In this document: piece by piece, positions 1 to 6,655 of the stretch
Numbering within the stretch: the first letter of the stretch is position 1
How the letters are laid out: every line of letters starts with the position of its first letter
Assembly (NCBI GenBank): GCA_944386965.1
Contig: CALXDE010000006.1
Coordinates: 1-13,896 of the forward strand
DNA: 13,896 nt
From: an uncultured Oscillospiraceae bacterium
GTDB lineage: Bacteria; Bacillota_A; Clostridia; Oscillospirales; Oscillospiraceae
Direction of reading: 5' to 3'
Position numbers and translations under genes: made by a program
The notes under the pieces: model-generated
Seen by the model: only the letters and a program-made list of their open reading frames with translations
What the model was told of the DNA's origin: nothing
Database searches by the model: none

Positions 1-449
1 CGAAGCAGATTGCCGCCCTGCGTGACCAGGCAGACCTGGCGCACAAAAAGAAAAGCAAGCTGCTGGGCTACAACGCCGCCGGGCAGCTCTCCGATAGGGA
101 CTTCCTCTCCATGAACAAAGAGTGCGATAAGGAGATCAGCGAGGCTGAACGTCAGATTTACGAGCTGGAACAGCAGCAGCTTTCCAAGGAGGAATTTAAG
201 AAACACATTGACACCATCCGCCGGGTGCTACATGGCGCCAAACGGGACGCCGCCCAGGGTATCATCAACAAGGATTTCATCGACAAGTATATTGACAAGA
301 TTTTTGTCACCCCGGAGGCGGACGGCACCATGCGCCTGCAAATCAAGATTTTCACCGGGGAGATAACGGACAAATACCTCTCTAAACTCAGAGGTCGTAC
401 GGGTCACACGATGAAAAAGATGATCGAGTCCTACGAGAAGAACCTGTAA
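1..449 (+). CDS. Large serine recombinase, C-terminal fragment (5' end outside window)
   Basis: Open from base 3 to the TAA at 447-449, so about 148 C-terminal residues are present. The visible part is a lysine- and glutamate-rich coiled coil (ISEAERQIYELEQQQ) followed by a small beta-rich segment (INKDFIDKYIDKIFVTPE, then LQIKIFTGEI). That is the usual tail of large serine recombinases with a C-terminal DUF4368-like region, as found on clostridial integrative and mobilizable elements. The catalytic resolvase domain and zinc-ribbon recombinase domain would lie upstream and cannot be checked. Such enzymes excise and integrate elements at short target sites. The composition is visibly more A+T- and lysine-rich than the neighbouring genes, which fits an acquired element. 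The gene converges on the envelope operon, with a terminator between them. The family is fairly sure; activity is unknown. Confidence 0.8.
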   Translation, partial: KQIAALRDQADLAHKKKSKLLGYNAAGQLSDRDFLSMNKECDKEISEAERQIYELEQQQLSKEEFKKHIDTIRRVLHGAKRDAAQGIINKDFIDKYIDKIFVTPEADGTMRLQIKIFTGEITDKYLSKLRGRTGHTMKKMIESYEKNL

Positions 450-469
450 GGACTCTCCGGGGACAAAGA

Positions 470-503
470 GGGGAGCGGCTGTCCAACTGGACAGCCGCTC
501 CCC
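470..503. terminator. Bidirectional hairpin terminator between convergent genes
   Basis: A perfect 15-bp inverted repeat (arms 470-484 and 489-503, loop AACT) lies 20 bases after the recombinase stop and about 50 bases after the end of the minus-strand operon. The tails on both sides are only moderately T-rich (TTCCTCT on the plus strand, CTCTTTG on the minus strand). It can plausibly end transcription from both directions. Confidence 0.8.
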
Positions 504-552
504 TTCCTCTGGCGCCTCTGTTTAATTTTCTCACCCCGCCGGGTATGCCCGC

Positions 553-1695
553 TCAGGTTACCACAAAGCCAGCTGGCAGCTTCCAAGAGGAATTGGCGTA
601 ATAAAACGTCACGCTGGTCATCAGATATTCCCCGTTATAATACATACAGGAGGAGCTTCCTCCATCCAGATTGGCCGCATTGACGGCGCCAAACTCCTGC
701 ATCACCGAGATCAGATCCCCGCTGGAGGCTCCCAGGTGTCCGGACTTGCCCCGCCCGTCGGTGACAAACATCAGCACCGCCCCGTCCGCGCGCTGGCCGA
801 TGGCCGTTCGGGGATTCAGGCCGCTGCCCTGTCCCCGCATATCCCGGGCCTCGTTATTGATGATGAGCTGGACAAAATGGTTGTTGGTGTCGCTGGCCTC
901 CTCCTGGAAGGTGACGGCATCCCGGATCTTCTCCCGCTCCACCAGGTCCTCCACCTCTCCGGCGGTCATGCCGTCGATATCGATGATTTGCAGCAGATCA
1001 TCCTCTGTAAATCCGATGAGCACCAGCCCGGGATATTGCTGGGGCTTGTTGAACTGGATCTCCCCGTTGGAGACGATGACCCCCAGAGGCCTGCCTCCGG
1101 TGTTGTTGGTGGAGTCGTACAGACCGCCGTTGATTCCCGCAATGGCGCCGCTGTCCTCCACCAGCTCATCCAATGTCACGCCAACCTCCCGCCAGGGATA
1201 GATGGTGGCAAGGCTCACCCGGGAGGGGTCCTTGACGATCATCATGGTGCCGGTATAGGTGGCCCCCGCCACCTCAACGATTTCGATGTCCTCCTCCGTT
1301 TCCCCCGCGCCTCCCGCGTCCACCTGACCGGTGCTGCCGATCTGGATGAGCGAGGCGTCCACCTGGGCATCCAGCGTCTCCATGGAGTTCTGGTCCACGA
1401 TCTCCTGGATCTCCTCCGGGCTCAAAAACCAGGAGGCCAGAAATTTCAGCTGCCCTGTTTCCAGAATGGTGGTCACAAAGAGCTGCTGGGCCGTGGGAAA
1501 GGCGCTGGAGCAGATCATGCGCAGGCTCAGCAGCACCGTAATCACCAGGGCTGCCGCCAGCGTCGCCAGACAGGCCAGGACACGCAGGGCCGTCCGCCCG
1601 ATCTTCCGGCCCAGGCCGCTGCCGGGCTGTTCCCGTTTTCCACGCCCCGCCGGACCGCGGCCGGGGGCGGTATTGCTCTCATTCATCCGCATCAT
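553..1695 (-). CDS. Membrane-anchored NAGPA-type phosphodiester glycosidase
   Basis: 380 residues. A basic N-terminus and one transmembrane helix (about 35-58) are followed by an extracellular linker and a phosphodiester glycosidase domain (about 140-380). Recognisable family motifs are GINGGLYD (177-184), NPRTAIG (294-300), VTDGRG (311-316) and NLDGGSSS (342-349). The family includes the mammalian uncovering enzyme, which removes GlcNAc from GlcNAc-phospho-mannose, and bacterial exopolysaccharide-associated homologues. The bacterial substrate is unknown; by inference it is a phosphodiester-linked sugar on the outer face of the membrane. The start at 1695 sits 7 bases after AAGGAG (1703-1708) and overlaps the upstream gene by 17 bases, indicating translational coupling; ATGs at 1692 and 1686 are alternatives. 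It is the last gene of the four-gene operon. Confidence 0.85.
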   Translation of the reverse strand: MMRMNESNTAPGRGPAGRGKREQPGSGLGRKIGRTALRVLACLATLAAALVITVLLSLRMICSSAFPTAQQLFVTTILETGQLKFLASWFLSPEEIQEIVDQNSMETLDAQVDASLIQIGSTGQVDAGGAGETEEDIEIVEVAGATYTGTMMIVKDPSRVSLATIYPWREVGVTLDELVEDSGAIAGINGGLYDSTNNTGGRPLGVIVSNGEIQFNKPQQYPGLVLIGFTEDDLLQIIDIDGMTAGEVEDLVEREKIRDAVTFQEEASDTNNHFVQLIINNEARDMRGQGSGLNPRTAIGQRADGAVLMFVTDGRGKSGHLGASSGDLISVMQEFGAVNAANLDGGSSSCMYYNGEYLMTSVTFYYANSSWKLPAGFVVT

Positions 1696-3217
1696 TGAGG
1701 ATCTCCTTCATGCTGGCCAGCTTCCAGGCGGGATTGTCCGCGCCGTCGTCTGTGTCGTCATACCGGACAAAGTAGAACCGGTCGTTCATGGGATCGTCCA
1801 CCATCGCGCCGGACCGCAGGCGCATATGCTTGACAAATTGGATATCCACCGAGAAGCAGTCCTCGGTGATCCAGGCAAAATTGGACACCTCGCTGTCGGT
1901 GAAGGCCGGGTCCGCCAGGGTGTGGGCGCTGGTAAAGGTAATGTCCACGCCGGTGGCGTATTTGCGCGCCACCTCATACTGATAGGAGGATGGGATGAGG
2001 TAGTCATCGATCCGGGAAAAGGACAGATCGTCGCTCATAAAGAGGCTCCAGTCCTGAGCCACCCGGAGCACGTCGATCTCACCGCTCACCTCCTCGGGCA
2101 CCTGGTCTGTTCCCGCCGGCGCGGTGAGGTCGTAAGAGGTCCGCCCCTCCTCCAGGGCCATGGGATTCCCCTGGGCATCCGCCGCGGTGACCTGGGCCCC
2201 GTCCCGGAGCACCGCCACGGAGTAGACGCACACCTCCGGCAGGCCCTCCACATAGTCGGTGAAATGCTGGTAATCCGGATTGGCGGAGCGGACAATCGCC
2301 TCCTCAGGCACCGGCGCCCCGTCCACCTCCACCGTGCAGCGCTCGTCAGCGGTGATGGTGCAGCTGGTCAGGGGCAGGGTATCTCCGCCCGCATAGGTGA
2401 CGGTATTGCCGTAATAATCGGAAATGACCACCTCCGGCTGGTTGAGCAGAGCGATCTCATAGCGCACCCGGTCCTGCCCCTGGGCCTGTCCCGGCCACGA
2501 CTCCCCGTTGACCTGGACCGCAAGCGAGCCGGGCAGGGTCAGCGTATAGTCCACATACTCCACCAGGACCTGCCCGTCACGGATGGTGTACTGGGCCTGG
2601 GCATCCGTCCCGTCGGTGATGGAGAAATCCGGCGGCAGATACAGGCCGGACACGGCGTAGGTGGTCTTCCCGCCCTCCCCGGCCGCGCCGGCAAGGGGGA
2701 CGCCGTTGAGCTCCACGGCAAAGGCGGCGGGGAGGGTGCAGGTGTAGTCATGGGGCTCCAGCTCGGGGCGGACAAAGTCCACCACCCAGTTCTGCATGCT
2801 GAACACCGCCAGCTTGGTGACCGGCTCCCCCTCCGGGCGCAGGCCCACCCGGGCCAGCACCACGCCGTCCCGCTCCACCTGATATGTCAGGACATCCCCC
2901 TGGGAAGCACTCGTCCCACGGACGACGGAGAGCGCCTCCCGATCTCCGTAGAGCTCCAGGTAGGCCTGGGTCACATCCACCCCCTGCTCATAGGCGCCCG
3001 GGGCCACCCGGGGAATGTCGTACGCCGTAAGGAGGGTGCCGTCGGCGGCCATGGCGGACAGCTCCTCCACCACCTGCCACACCCGCCGCTCGGGCTGGGC
3101 GTCCTCATACTGGCGCAGAAGAACATACACATAGACCAGCGCCCCAACTACCAGCGCCGCCAGAATCCCCAGATAGATCAGATAGATCCGCTTGAATGAA
3201 ATTTTCTTCTCTGTCAT
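1679..3217 (-). CDS. Membrane-anchored extracellular protein with three related beta segments, function unknown
   Basis: 512 residues; I do not recognise a named family over the full length. A short basic cytoplasmic N-terminus and one transmembrane helix (about 12-35) place the rest outside the cell. Three segments resemble each other: about 158-175 (CTLPAAFAVELNGVPL), 224-241 (LTLPGSLAVQVNGESW) and 296-313 (CTITADERCTVEVDGAPV). Each ends in a V-x-V/L-(N/D)-G turn, like small PEGA- or Ig-like surface domains. The last 130 or so residues (about 381-509) have helix-strand order compatible with an NTF2-like fold, but this is tentative. Its start overlaps the glycosyltransferase stop as ATGA (3214-3217), and it overlaps the glycosidase downstream. 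A structural or substrate-presenting partner for the neighbouring sugar enzymes is the simplest inference. Confidence 0.75.
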   Translation of the reverse strand: MTEKKISFKRIYLIYLGILAALVVGALVYVYVLLRQYEDAQPERRVWQVVEELSAMAADGTLLTAYDIPRVAPGAYEQGVDVTQAYLELYGDREALSVVRGTSASQGDVLTYQVERDGVVLARVGLRPEGEPVTKLAVFSMQNWVVDFVRPELEPHDYTCTLPAAFAVELNGVPLAGAAGEGGKTTYAVSGLYLPPDFSITDGTDAQAQYTIRDGQVLVEYVDYTLTLPGSLAVQVNGESWPGQAQGQDRVRYEIALLNQPEVVISDYYGNTVTYAGGDTLPLTSCTITADERCTVEVDGAPVPEEAIVRSANPDYQHFTDYVEGLPEVCVYSVAVLRDGAQVTAADAQGNPMALEEGRTSYDLTAPAGTDQVPEEVSGEIDVLRVAQDWSLFMSDDLSFSRIDDYLIPSSYQYEVARKYATGVDITFTSAHTLADPAFTDSEVSNFAWITEDCFSVDIQFVKHMRLRSGAMVDDPMNDRFYFVRYDDTDDGADNPAWKLASMKEILNDADE

Positions 3218-4305
3218 ACCGATTCATCCTTTTTCGATGGTCCCTCCTCGCCGCCGCGGAACACCCACCTGTGCTGCACACGGAAGCTGATGAAAAACAG
3301 AAGCGTGTCCACCACGATCTTTGCCAGGGTGACGAGCGCCGGCGATGTGATGGAGAGCCCGTGTTCCGCCAGGAAAACCAGGCAGGCGGAGGCCGTGATC
3401 TGGCACACAGCCAGAATGTAATATCTGACCAGGGATCGGGCGTTGACCCGCCCGCCAAACACCAGCCGGGCGTTGACCAGGAAGTTCAGCAGAGACGAAA
3501 TGACCCGGGCCAGAAACGCCGCGGTGAAGGTGGTGGGGATGGGCAGAAACGCAAAAGCCCCGGAGAGCTTAAAGAGGAAAAAGGCCAGCTCATCCACCAC
3601 GCAGGCCCCCAGGGAGCTGCACAAATACTTCAAGAACAGCGCATAGATGCGCACGCTGTCCCGCACCGCCCGGAAGTGGGAGGACCGGTTCCCCTCCAGA
3701 TACACCGCGGCGATGGGCACCTCCACAAAGGGGACGCGGCAGCGGTTCATCAGGAAGAGCATGTTCGTCTCATACTCATACCGGTCCCCTCCGGCCCCGG
3801 CCAGCAGCTCCAGATACCGCCCGGGAATGGCCCGCAGTCCGGTCTGGGTGTCGCTGATCTTCATGCCCAGAAACAGGCGGAACACGCCGGCGGTGATCCG
3901 GTTGCCCGCCCGGCTCTTCCAGGGGACATCCGCCCCGGAGAACTCCCGCACCCCCAGCGCCACCTTGCCGCTCTCCAGCATGGCGCGGGCCACGGCGGCG
4001 ATGTCCCGGGGCAGGTGCTGGCCGTCCGCGTCAGCGGTGACCACGCCGGCCTGCTCCGGACGATTCCGGACAAACCAGGTCATGGCCGTCTTCAACGCCG
4101 CCCCCTTTCCCCGGTTGACCGGATGGCGCAGCAGTGTGCATCCGGGGATCGTCTGCACCTGCTGAAAGATGGGCTCAAATTCCGGACCGCTGCCGTCGTC
4201 CACCACCAGAAGATCGGTAAAGCCCACTTGACGCAGGCCTTCCAGCGTCCCTATCAGCTTTTCATCCGGCTTATACGCGGGTATGATCACCGAAACCCGA
4301 TTCAT
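3214..4305 (-). CDS. GT2 glycosyltransferase fused to a GtrA-like membrane domain
   Basis: 363 residues. Residues 1-215 are a GT-A glycosyltransferase family 2 domain of the polyprenyl-/dolichyl-phosphate sugar synthase type: VSVIIPAYKPDEK at the start, VVDDGSG (34-40), the nucleotide-sugar/metal DADGQH motif (92-97) and DTQTGLRAIPGRY (152-164). Residues about 224-350 form a GtrA-like domain with roughly four hydrophobic helices, ending in the typical FRVQHRWVF. By family knowledge, such fusions load a sugar onto a polyprenyl phosphate carrier at the inner face and may help flip it outward. The donor sugar cannot be read from sequence. The ATG is 7 bases after AAAGGAG and overlaps the deacetylase stop as ATGA (4302-4305), so the two genes are translationally coupled. 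It is second in the envelope operon. Confidence 0.9.
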   Translation of the reverse strand: MNRVSVIIPAYKPDEKLIGTLEGLRQVGFTDLLVVDDGSGPEFEPIFQQVQTIPGCTLLRHPVNRGKGAALKTAMTWFVRNRPEQAGVVTADADGQHLPRDIAAVARAMLESGKVALGVREFSGADVPWKSRAGNRITAGVFRLFLGMKISDTQTGLRAIPGRYLELLAGAGGDRYEYETNMLFLMNRCRVPFVEVPIAAVYLEGNRSSHFRAVRDSVRIYALFLKYLCSSLGACVVDELAFFLFKLSGAFAFLPIPTTFTAAFLARVISSLLNFLVNARLVFGGRVNARSLVRYYILAVCQITASACLVFLAEHGLSITSPALVTLAKIVVDTLLFFISFRVQHRWVFRGGEEGPSKKDESV

Positions 4306-5825
4306 TGCTTTTCTCCTTTATCCCGTTCTGACCGCCGGCGCCTGCCCCGCCGGACCAAGCCCGCGGTCAAAATCGAACCTGCCGCGGCCACCAGCAGCGC
4401 CGCGGCTATCGCGATCCCCCGGCGCTGTTCCGCTTGCTTTTCCCGGGCCAGCAGCTCCGCCTGACGCTCCGCCTCCGCCTGGGCCTCCAGCTGAGCCTGG
4501 CGCTCCGCCTCGGCCCGCTCCTGGGCCAGACGCTCCTCCTCCGCCAGCCGCTCGGCCTCGGCCTGGGCGCGCTGGGCATAGCTCTCCACGTTCTCAAAGA
4601 AGTCGCCCCCCACAAGGTCCGGTCCCACCTGGGTGTCGTACAGCCCGTAGAGGCAGGGGGAATAACTGCGGATGTCGGCGGCTCGCTGGATGGGGCTGCC
4701 GGAGGCGCCGTACATCCAGCGGTAGAACCAGGTCCAGTGCTGGCTCTCGTGGCAGGCAAAGCCATCCTGGGTCACCTGAAAGGGGGTCTTCCCTCCCAGA
4801 CTCTCCAGCGGCGTGTCCCAGTCCATCACGATCTGATTTTCCGGGTACAGATGCAGATAGGTCTTCTCCACCTGCCAGGGCTCCAGCTCCTCCCCGGATC
4901 GCAGGGTCCGGGCCGGATCGGCGGCCCACCCCAGCGCGTCTCCCAGGGCCGCGGCGCACAGCACATGGGTGCCGTGTCCGTACTCCCCGTCCAGGTCGTG
5001 GGAGACAACCACCAGCGGTCTGAAGCGCCGGATGCACCAGGTGAGATACTCCACAAAGTCCTCATATGTGTACCCCGCCGCCCCATAGACGGACAGGGCC
5101 TGGGACAGGGCAGTCTCCCGATCCTTGGACTCCGCGTACAGGTCGGGGAACTCCGGCATGACGGGGTAGTTCCGCACCCCCACCGTCCACAGGCCGTCCA
5201 GCTGCTCGTGGGTGCGCCGGTGGTCGGCATAGCCCCCCTCAAAGTACTGCACCACATAGGCCACCTGGACTTGGAGCTGCCGCTCCACAGCGTAGTAGGG
5301 CAGCACGCCGGCAAAGAACAGCTGCTCATCGTCCGCATGGGAGGAGATCAGCAGCAAATCCGCCTCCTGACAGGGCGGCTGCCAGCGCTGCACCCAATCG
5401 GGGAGCGTCCCCTGGGAGAATACGTACAGCTCCCCGATGGCCGCCCCCTCCGGAAAGTCCAGCACCACCTGCTCCGGGAGGCCGCCCTCCAGGGCAGACA
5501 CGTCCACATATTCATGGAGAAAGCCATTCTCTCCGCAGGAAACGCTCTCCCCCGCGGCTGGACTGCTGAGGGTCCAGGGCTGGGGAATGCGGTCAAATTC
5601 AATATATAGTCCGGCAATGCCGCCCTCCCGGGTGACCGTCACCCGGGCCGGGCCGTCAGCGCTGGCCACGGCGGTGCGGCTGCCGTCGCACAGATTTCCG
5701 GGGTGCGAGAATCCCTCCCCCTCCACCGACGCATCCCCATACTGAGCCTCAACCGCCAGGGCGGGGAGCGTACAGCAGATGATCAGGGCTGCCACAGCCA
5801 GAAAAAATCGGAGCGTCCTGCCCAC
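4302..5825 (-). CDS. Exported, membrane-anchored PIG-L family deacetylase (GTG start)
   Basis: 507 residues. A signal peptide (about 1-24, ending ALA) precedes an N-terminal beta region (about 25-150) and a PIG-L/LmbE deacetylase domain with a variant zinc motif HADDE (163-167) and the HGTH pair (284-287). Then come an Ala/Glu/Arg-rich coiled coil (about 412-468), a transmembrane helix (about 470-491) and an arginine-rich cytoplasmic tail. PIG-L enzymes are zinc hydrolases that remove acetyl groups from GlcNAc-type sugars; here the active domain should face outward. The frame stays open to an ATG at 6203, but the GTG at 5823-5825 is chosen because AAGGAGG (5834-5840) lies 8 bases upstream and the signal peptide begins there; the upstream extension has no gene-like composition. 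It is the first gene of the operon. The anchored layout is unusual for the family. Confidence 0.85.
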   Translation of the reverse strand: MGRTLRFFLAVAALIICCTLPALAVEAQYGDASVEGEGFSHPGNLCDGSRTAVASADGPARVTVTREGGIAGLYIEFDRIPQPWTLSSPAAGESVSCGENGFLHEYVDVSALEGGLPEQVVLDFPEGAAIGELYVFSQGTLPDWVQRWQPPCQEADLLLISSHADDEQLFFAGVLPYYAVERQLQVQVAYVVQYFEGGYADHRRTHEQLDGLWTVGVRNYPVMPEFPDLYAESKDRETALSQALSVYGAAGYTYEDFVEYLTWCIRRFRPLVVVSHDLDGEYGHGTHVLCAAALGDALGWAADPARTLRSGEELEPWQVEKTYLHLYPENQIVMDWDTPLESLGGKTPFQVTQDGFACHESQHWTWFYRWMYGASGSPIQRAADIRSYSPCLYGLYDTQVGPDLVGGDFFENVESYAQRAQAEAERLAEEERLAQERAEAERQAQLEAQAEAERQAELLAREKQAEQRRGIAIAAALLVAAAGSILTAGLVRRGRRRRSERDKGEKQ

Positions 5826-5842
5826 TCTGTCCGCCTCCTTTT
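5826..5842 (-). promoter_or_regulatory. Ribosome binding site that decides the GTG start of the PIG-L gene
   Basis: On the minus strand AAAAGGAGG is followed by eight bases and then GTG (5825). No comparable site precedes any upstream in-frame start, so this fixes the protein at 507 residues with an intact signal peptide. Confidence 0.75.
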
Positions 5843-5889
5843 CCCGCCGCCGGAGCCTCCGACCGGTCGGGAATCGCAAGTTGTTCCTT

Positions 5890-5918
5890 CTTATAGTTAT
5901 GCCACAATCCGTCGAAAA
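5890..5918 (-). promoter_or_regulatory. Possible promoter of the envelope operon
   Basis: TATAAG (5890-5895) on the minus strand lies in an A+T-rich patch, with TTTTCG (5913-5918) 17 bases upstream as a weak -35. The patch stands out from very G+C-rich surroundings and lies about 50 bases before the ribosome binding site. The -35 match is poor, so this is only a candidate. Confidence 0.35.
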
Positions 5919-5929
5919 AAACAATAGCA

Positions 5930-6276
5930 AAATGGCGGGCCAGCCTTCGCCTCGGGACGGCGGCAAAACCCGCCGAGGGATTCCAGGCCGCGCAATCACC
6001 GCGCCGCAGGGCACGCAAAGGCGGCGGAAGCCCCAAAATGCGGGGCACGATATACGCCGCGCCCTTCGTTTTGGGCAGGTACCGGGAAAAGACACAGGCC
6101 CTGATACGGGACAACCGCCGCCTCCAGGGCGGCCTTCCAAACCGCAGCCCAGCGAAATGCCCGCAAGGGGCAGGCCGCATCCGTAAGGCGGCAAAGCCGC
6201 CAACGGCTGCGCTCCGGGTCTGATTTGGAAAGGAGGAGCAAGGGAACGGGCGGATGATGCCTTTTTTCATGGGCAT
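5930..6276. other. Non-coding, hairpin-rich intergenic stretch
   Basis: No credible protein gene: the open frames crossing it lack ribosome binding sites, run into the tRNA and have no recognisable domains. Short perfect inverted repeats are dense: 5958-5975 (CGGCGG/CCGCCG), 6030-6046 (GCCCC/GGGGC), 6117-6133 (GCCGCC/GGCGGC), 6158-6172 (TGCCC/GGGCA), and a longer interrupted stem at 6176-6211 built from CGCA, CCGT and GGCGGC pairing with GCCGCC, ACGG and TGCG around an AAA loop. This could be a structured RNA or a dispersed intergenic repeat. High G+C makes chance hairpins common, so only the 14-pair stem is notable by itself. Confidence 0.4.
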
Positions 6277-6310
6277 AAAAAGACGCGGTCGCAAAGCGGA
6301 CTTTGCGACC
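6277..6310 (-). terminator. Rho-independent terminator of the tRNA-Ser gene
   Basis: On the minus strand, directly after the tRNA CCA end, a perfect 10-bp stem (arms 6301-6310 and 6287-6296, loop TCCG) is followed by GCGTC and a five-T run ending at 6277. This is a classic intrinsic terminator placed four bases after the tRNA. Confidence 0.85.
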
Positions 6311-6313
6311 ACA

Positions 6314-6405
6314 TGGCGGAGGTGAAGAGATTTGAACTCTTGCGCCGGCGGAGCCGACCTACCGGATTTCGAATCCGGACCCTTCAGCCGCTTGGGTACA
6401 CCTCC
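6314..6405 (-). tRNA. tRNA-Ser, anticodon CGA
   Basis: Read on the minus strand, the acceptor stem GGAGGTG (from 6405) pairs with CACCTCC, followed by discriminator G and an encoded CCA (6314-6316). The anticodon stem CCGGA/TCCGG encloses loop TTCGAAA, giving anticodon CGA (6369-6371), which reads the serine codon UCG. The long variable arm (GTCGGC with GCCGGC) is the hallmark of serine tRNAs, and the T arm AAGAG/CTCTT with loop TTCAAAT is intact. Length is 92 bases with CCA. It is a single gene with its own terminator. Confidence 0.95.
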
Positions 6406-6484
6406 ATATGCAGTTTGGGGATATCCGCGGGAAAATTGCCGGCAGGCTGCCGGCATCCAGACCGCCGAAAAGAATGGAATGGGA

Positions 6485-6513
6485 TTGACACACGCCCGGC
6501 GCTGTCATATGAT
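6485..6513 (+). promoter_or_regulatory. Near-consensus sigma-A promoter for the C26 hydrolase gene
   Basis: TTGACA (6485-6490), a 17-base spacer and TATGAT (6508-6513) match the vegetative consensus at 11 of 12 positions. Transcription from about 6520 would give a leader of roughly 135 bases before the hydrolase start at 6656, including the stem-loop at 6600-6622. Confidence 0.75.
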
Positions 6514-6579
6514 AGGACTGTCTGGTGGGGCTGTCTCCATACCGGCCCTTCCTCAGCCGGTCAAAACAGCCGCAGGACT

Positions 6580-6608
6580 ATCATACCACAACTGCCTGCC
6601 CGGCGCAA
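6580..6608 (-). promoter_or_regulatory. Possible extended -10 promoter for tRNA-Ser
   Basis: On the minus strand TGGTATGAT (extended -10, hexamer 6580-6585) lies 17 bases downstream of TTGCGC (6603-6608), a weak -35. A second weaker candidate is TTGACC (6559-6564) with a 17-base spacer to TATGGA (6536-6541). One of them probably drives the tRNA, whose 5' end is at 6405; neither is proven. Confidence 0.35.
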
Positions 6609-6622
6609 GAGCTTTGCGCCGG
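6600..6622 (+). promoter_or_regulatory. Stem-loop in the hydrolase leader
   Basis: A perfect 9-bp stem (6600-6608 with 6614-6622, loop GAGCT) sits about 33 bases before the start codon. No T-tract follows on either strand, so it is not a simple terminator. A role in mRNA stability or leader control is possible. Confidence 0.4.
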
Positions 6623-6655
6623 TGAAAGGCGGAAATCTTAGAGGGGGGAAACGGT

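Noticed and set aside
1331..3199. 622-codon plus-strand open frame
   Set aside because: Antisense to the coupled 512-residue gene and the glycosidase, no ribosome binding site, His/Gly/Arg-rich composition with no domain; a high-G+C shadow.
3196..4464. 422-codon plus-strand open frame
   Set aside because: Antisense to the glycosyltransferase, which has clear motifs; the antisense product shows none.
6254..6326. Short plus-strand frame beginning MMPFFMGIKRR after AAGGAGG
   Set aside because: The ribosome-site spacing is about 17 bases and the frame is made of the tRNA terminator and tRNA 3' end read backwards.
5749..6456. 235-codon minus-strand open frame across the intergenic region
   Set aside because: Runs through the whole tRNA-Ser gene and its terminator and overlaps the PIG-L signal peptide in another frame; not a credible protein.
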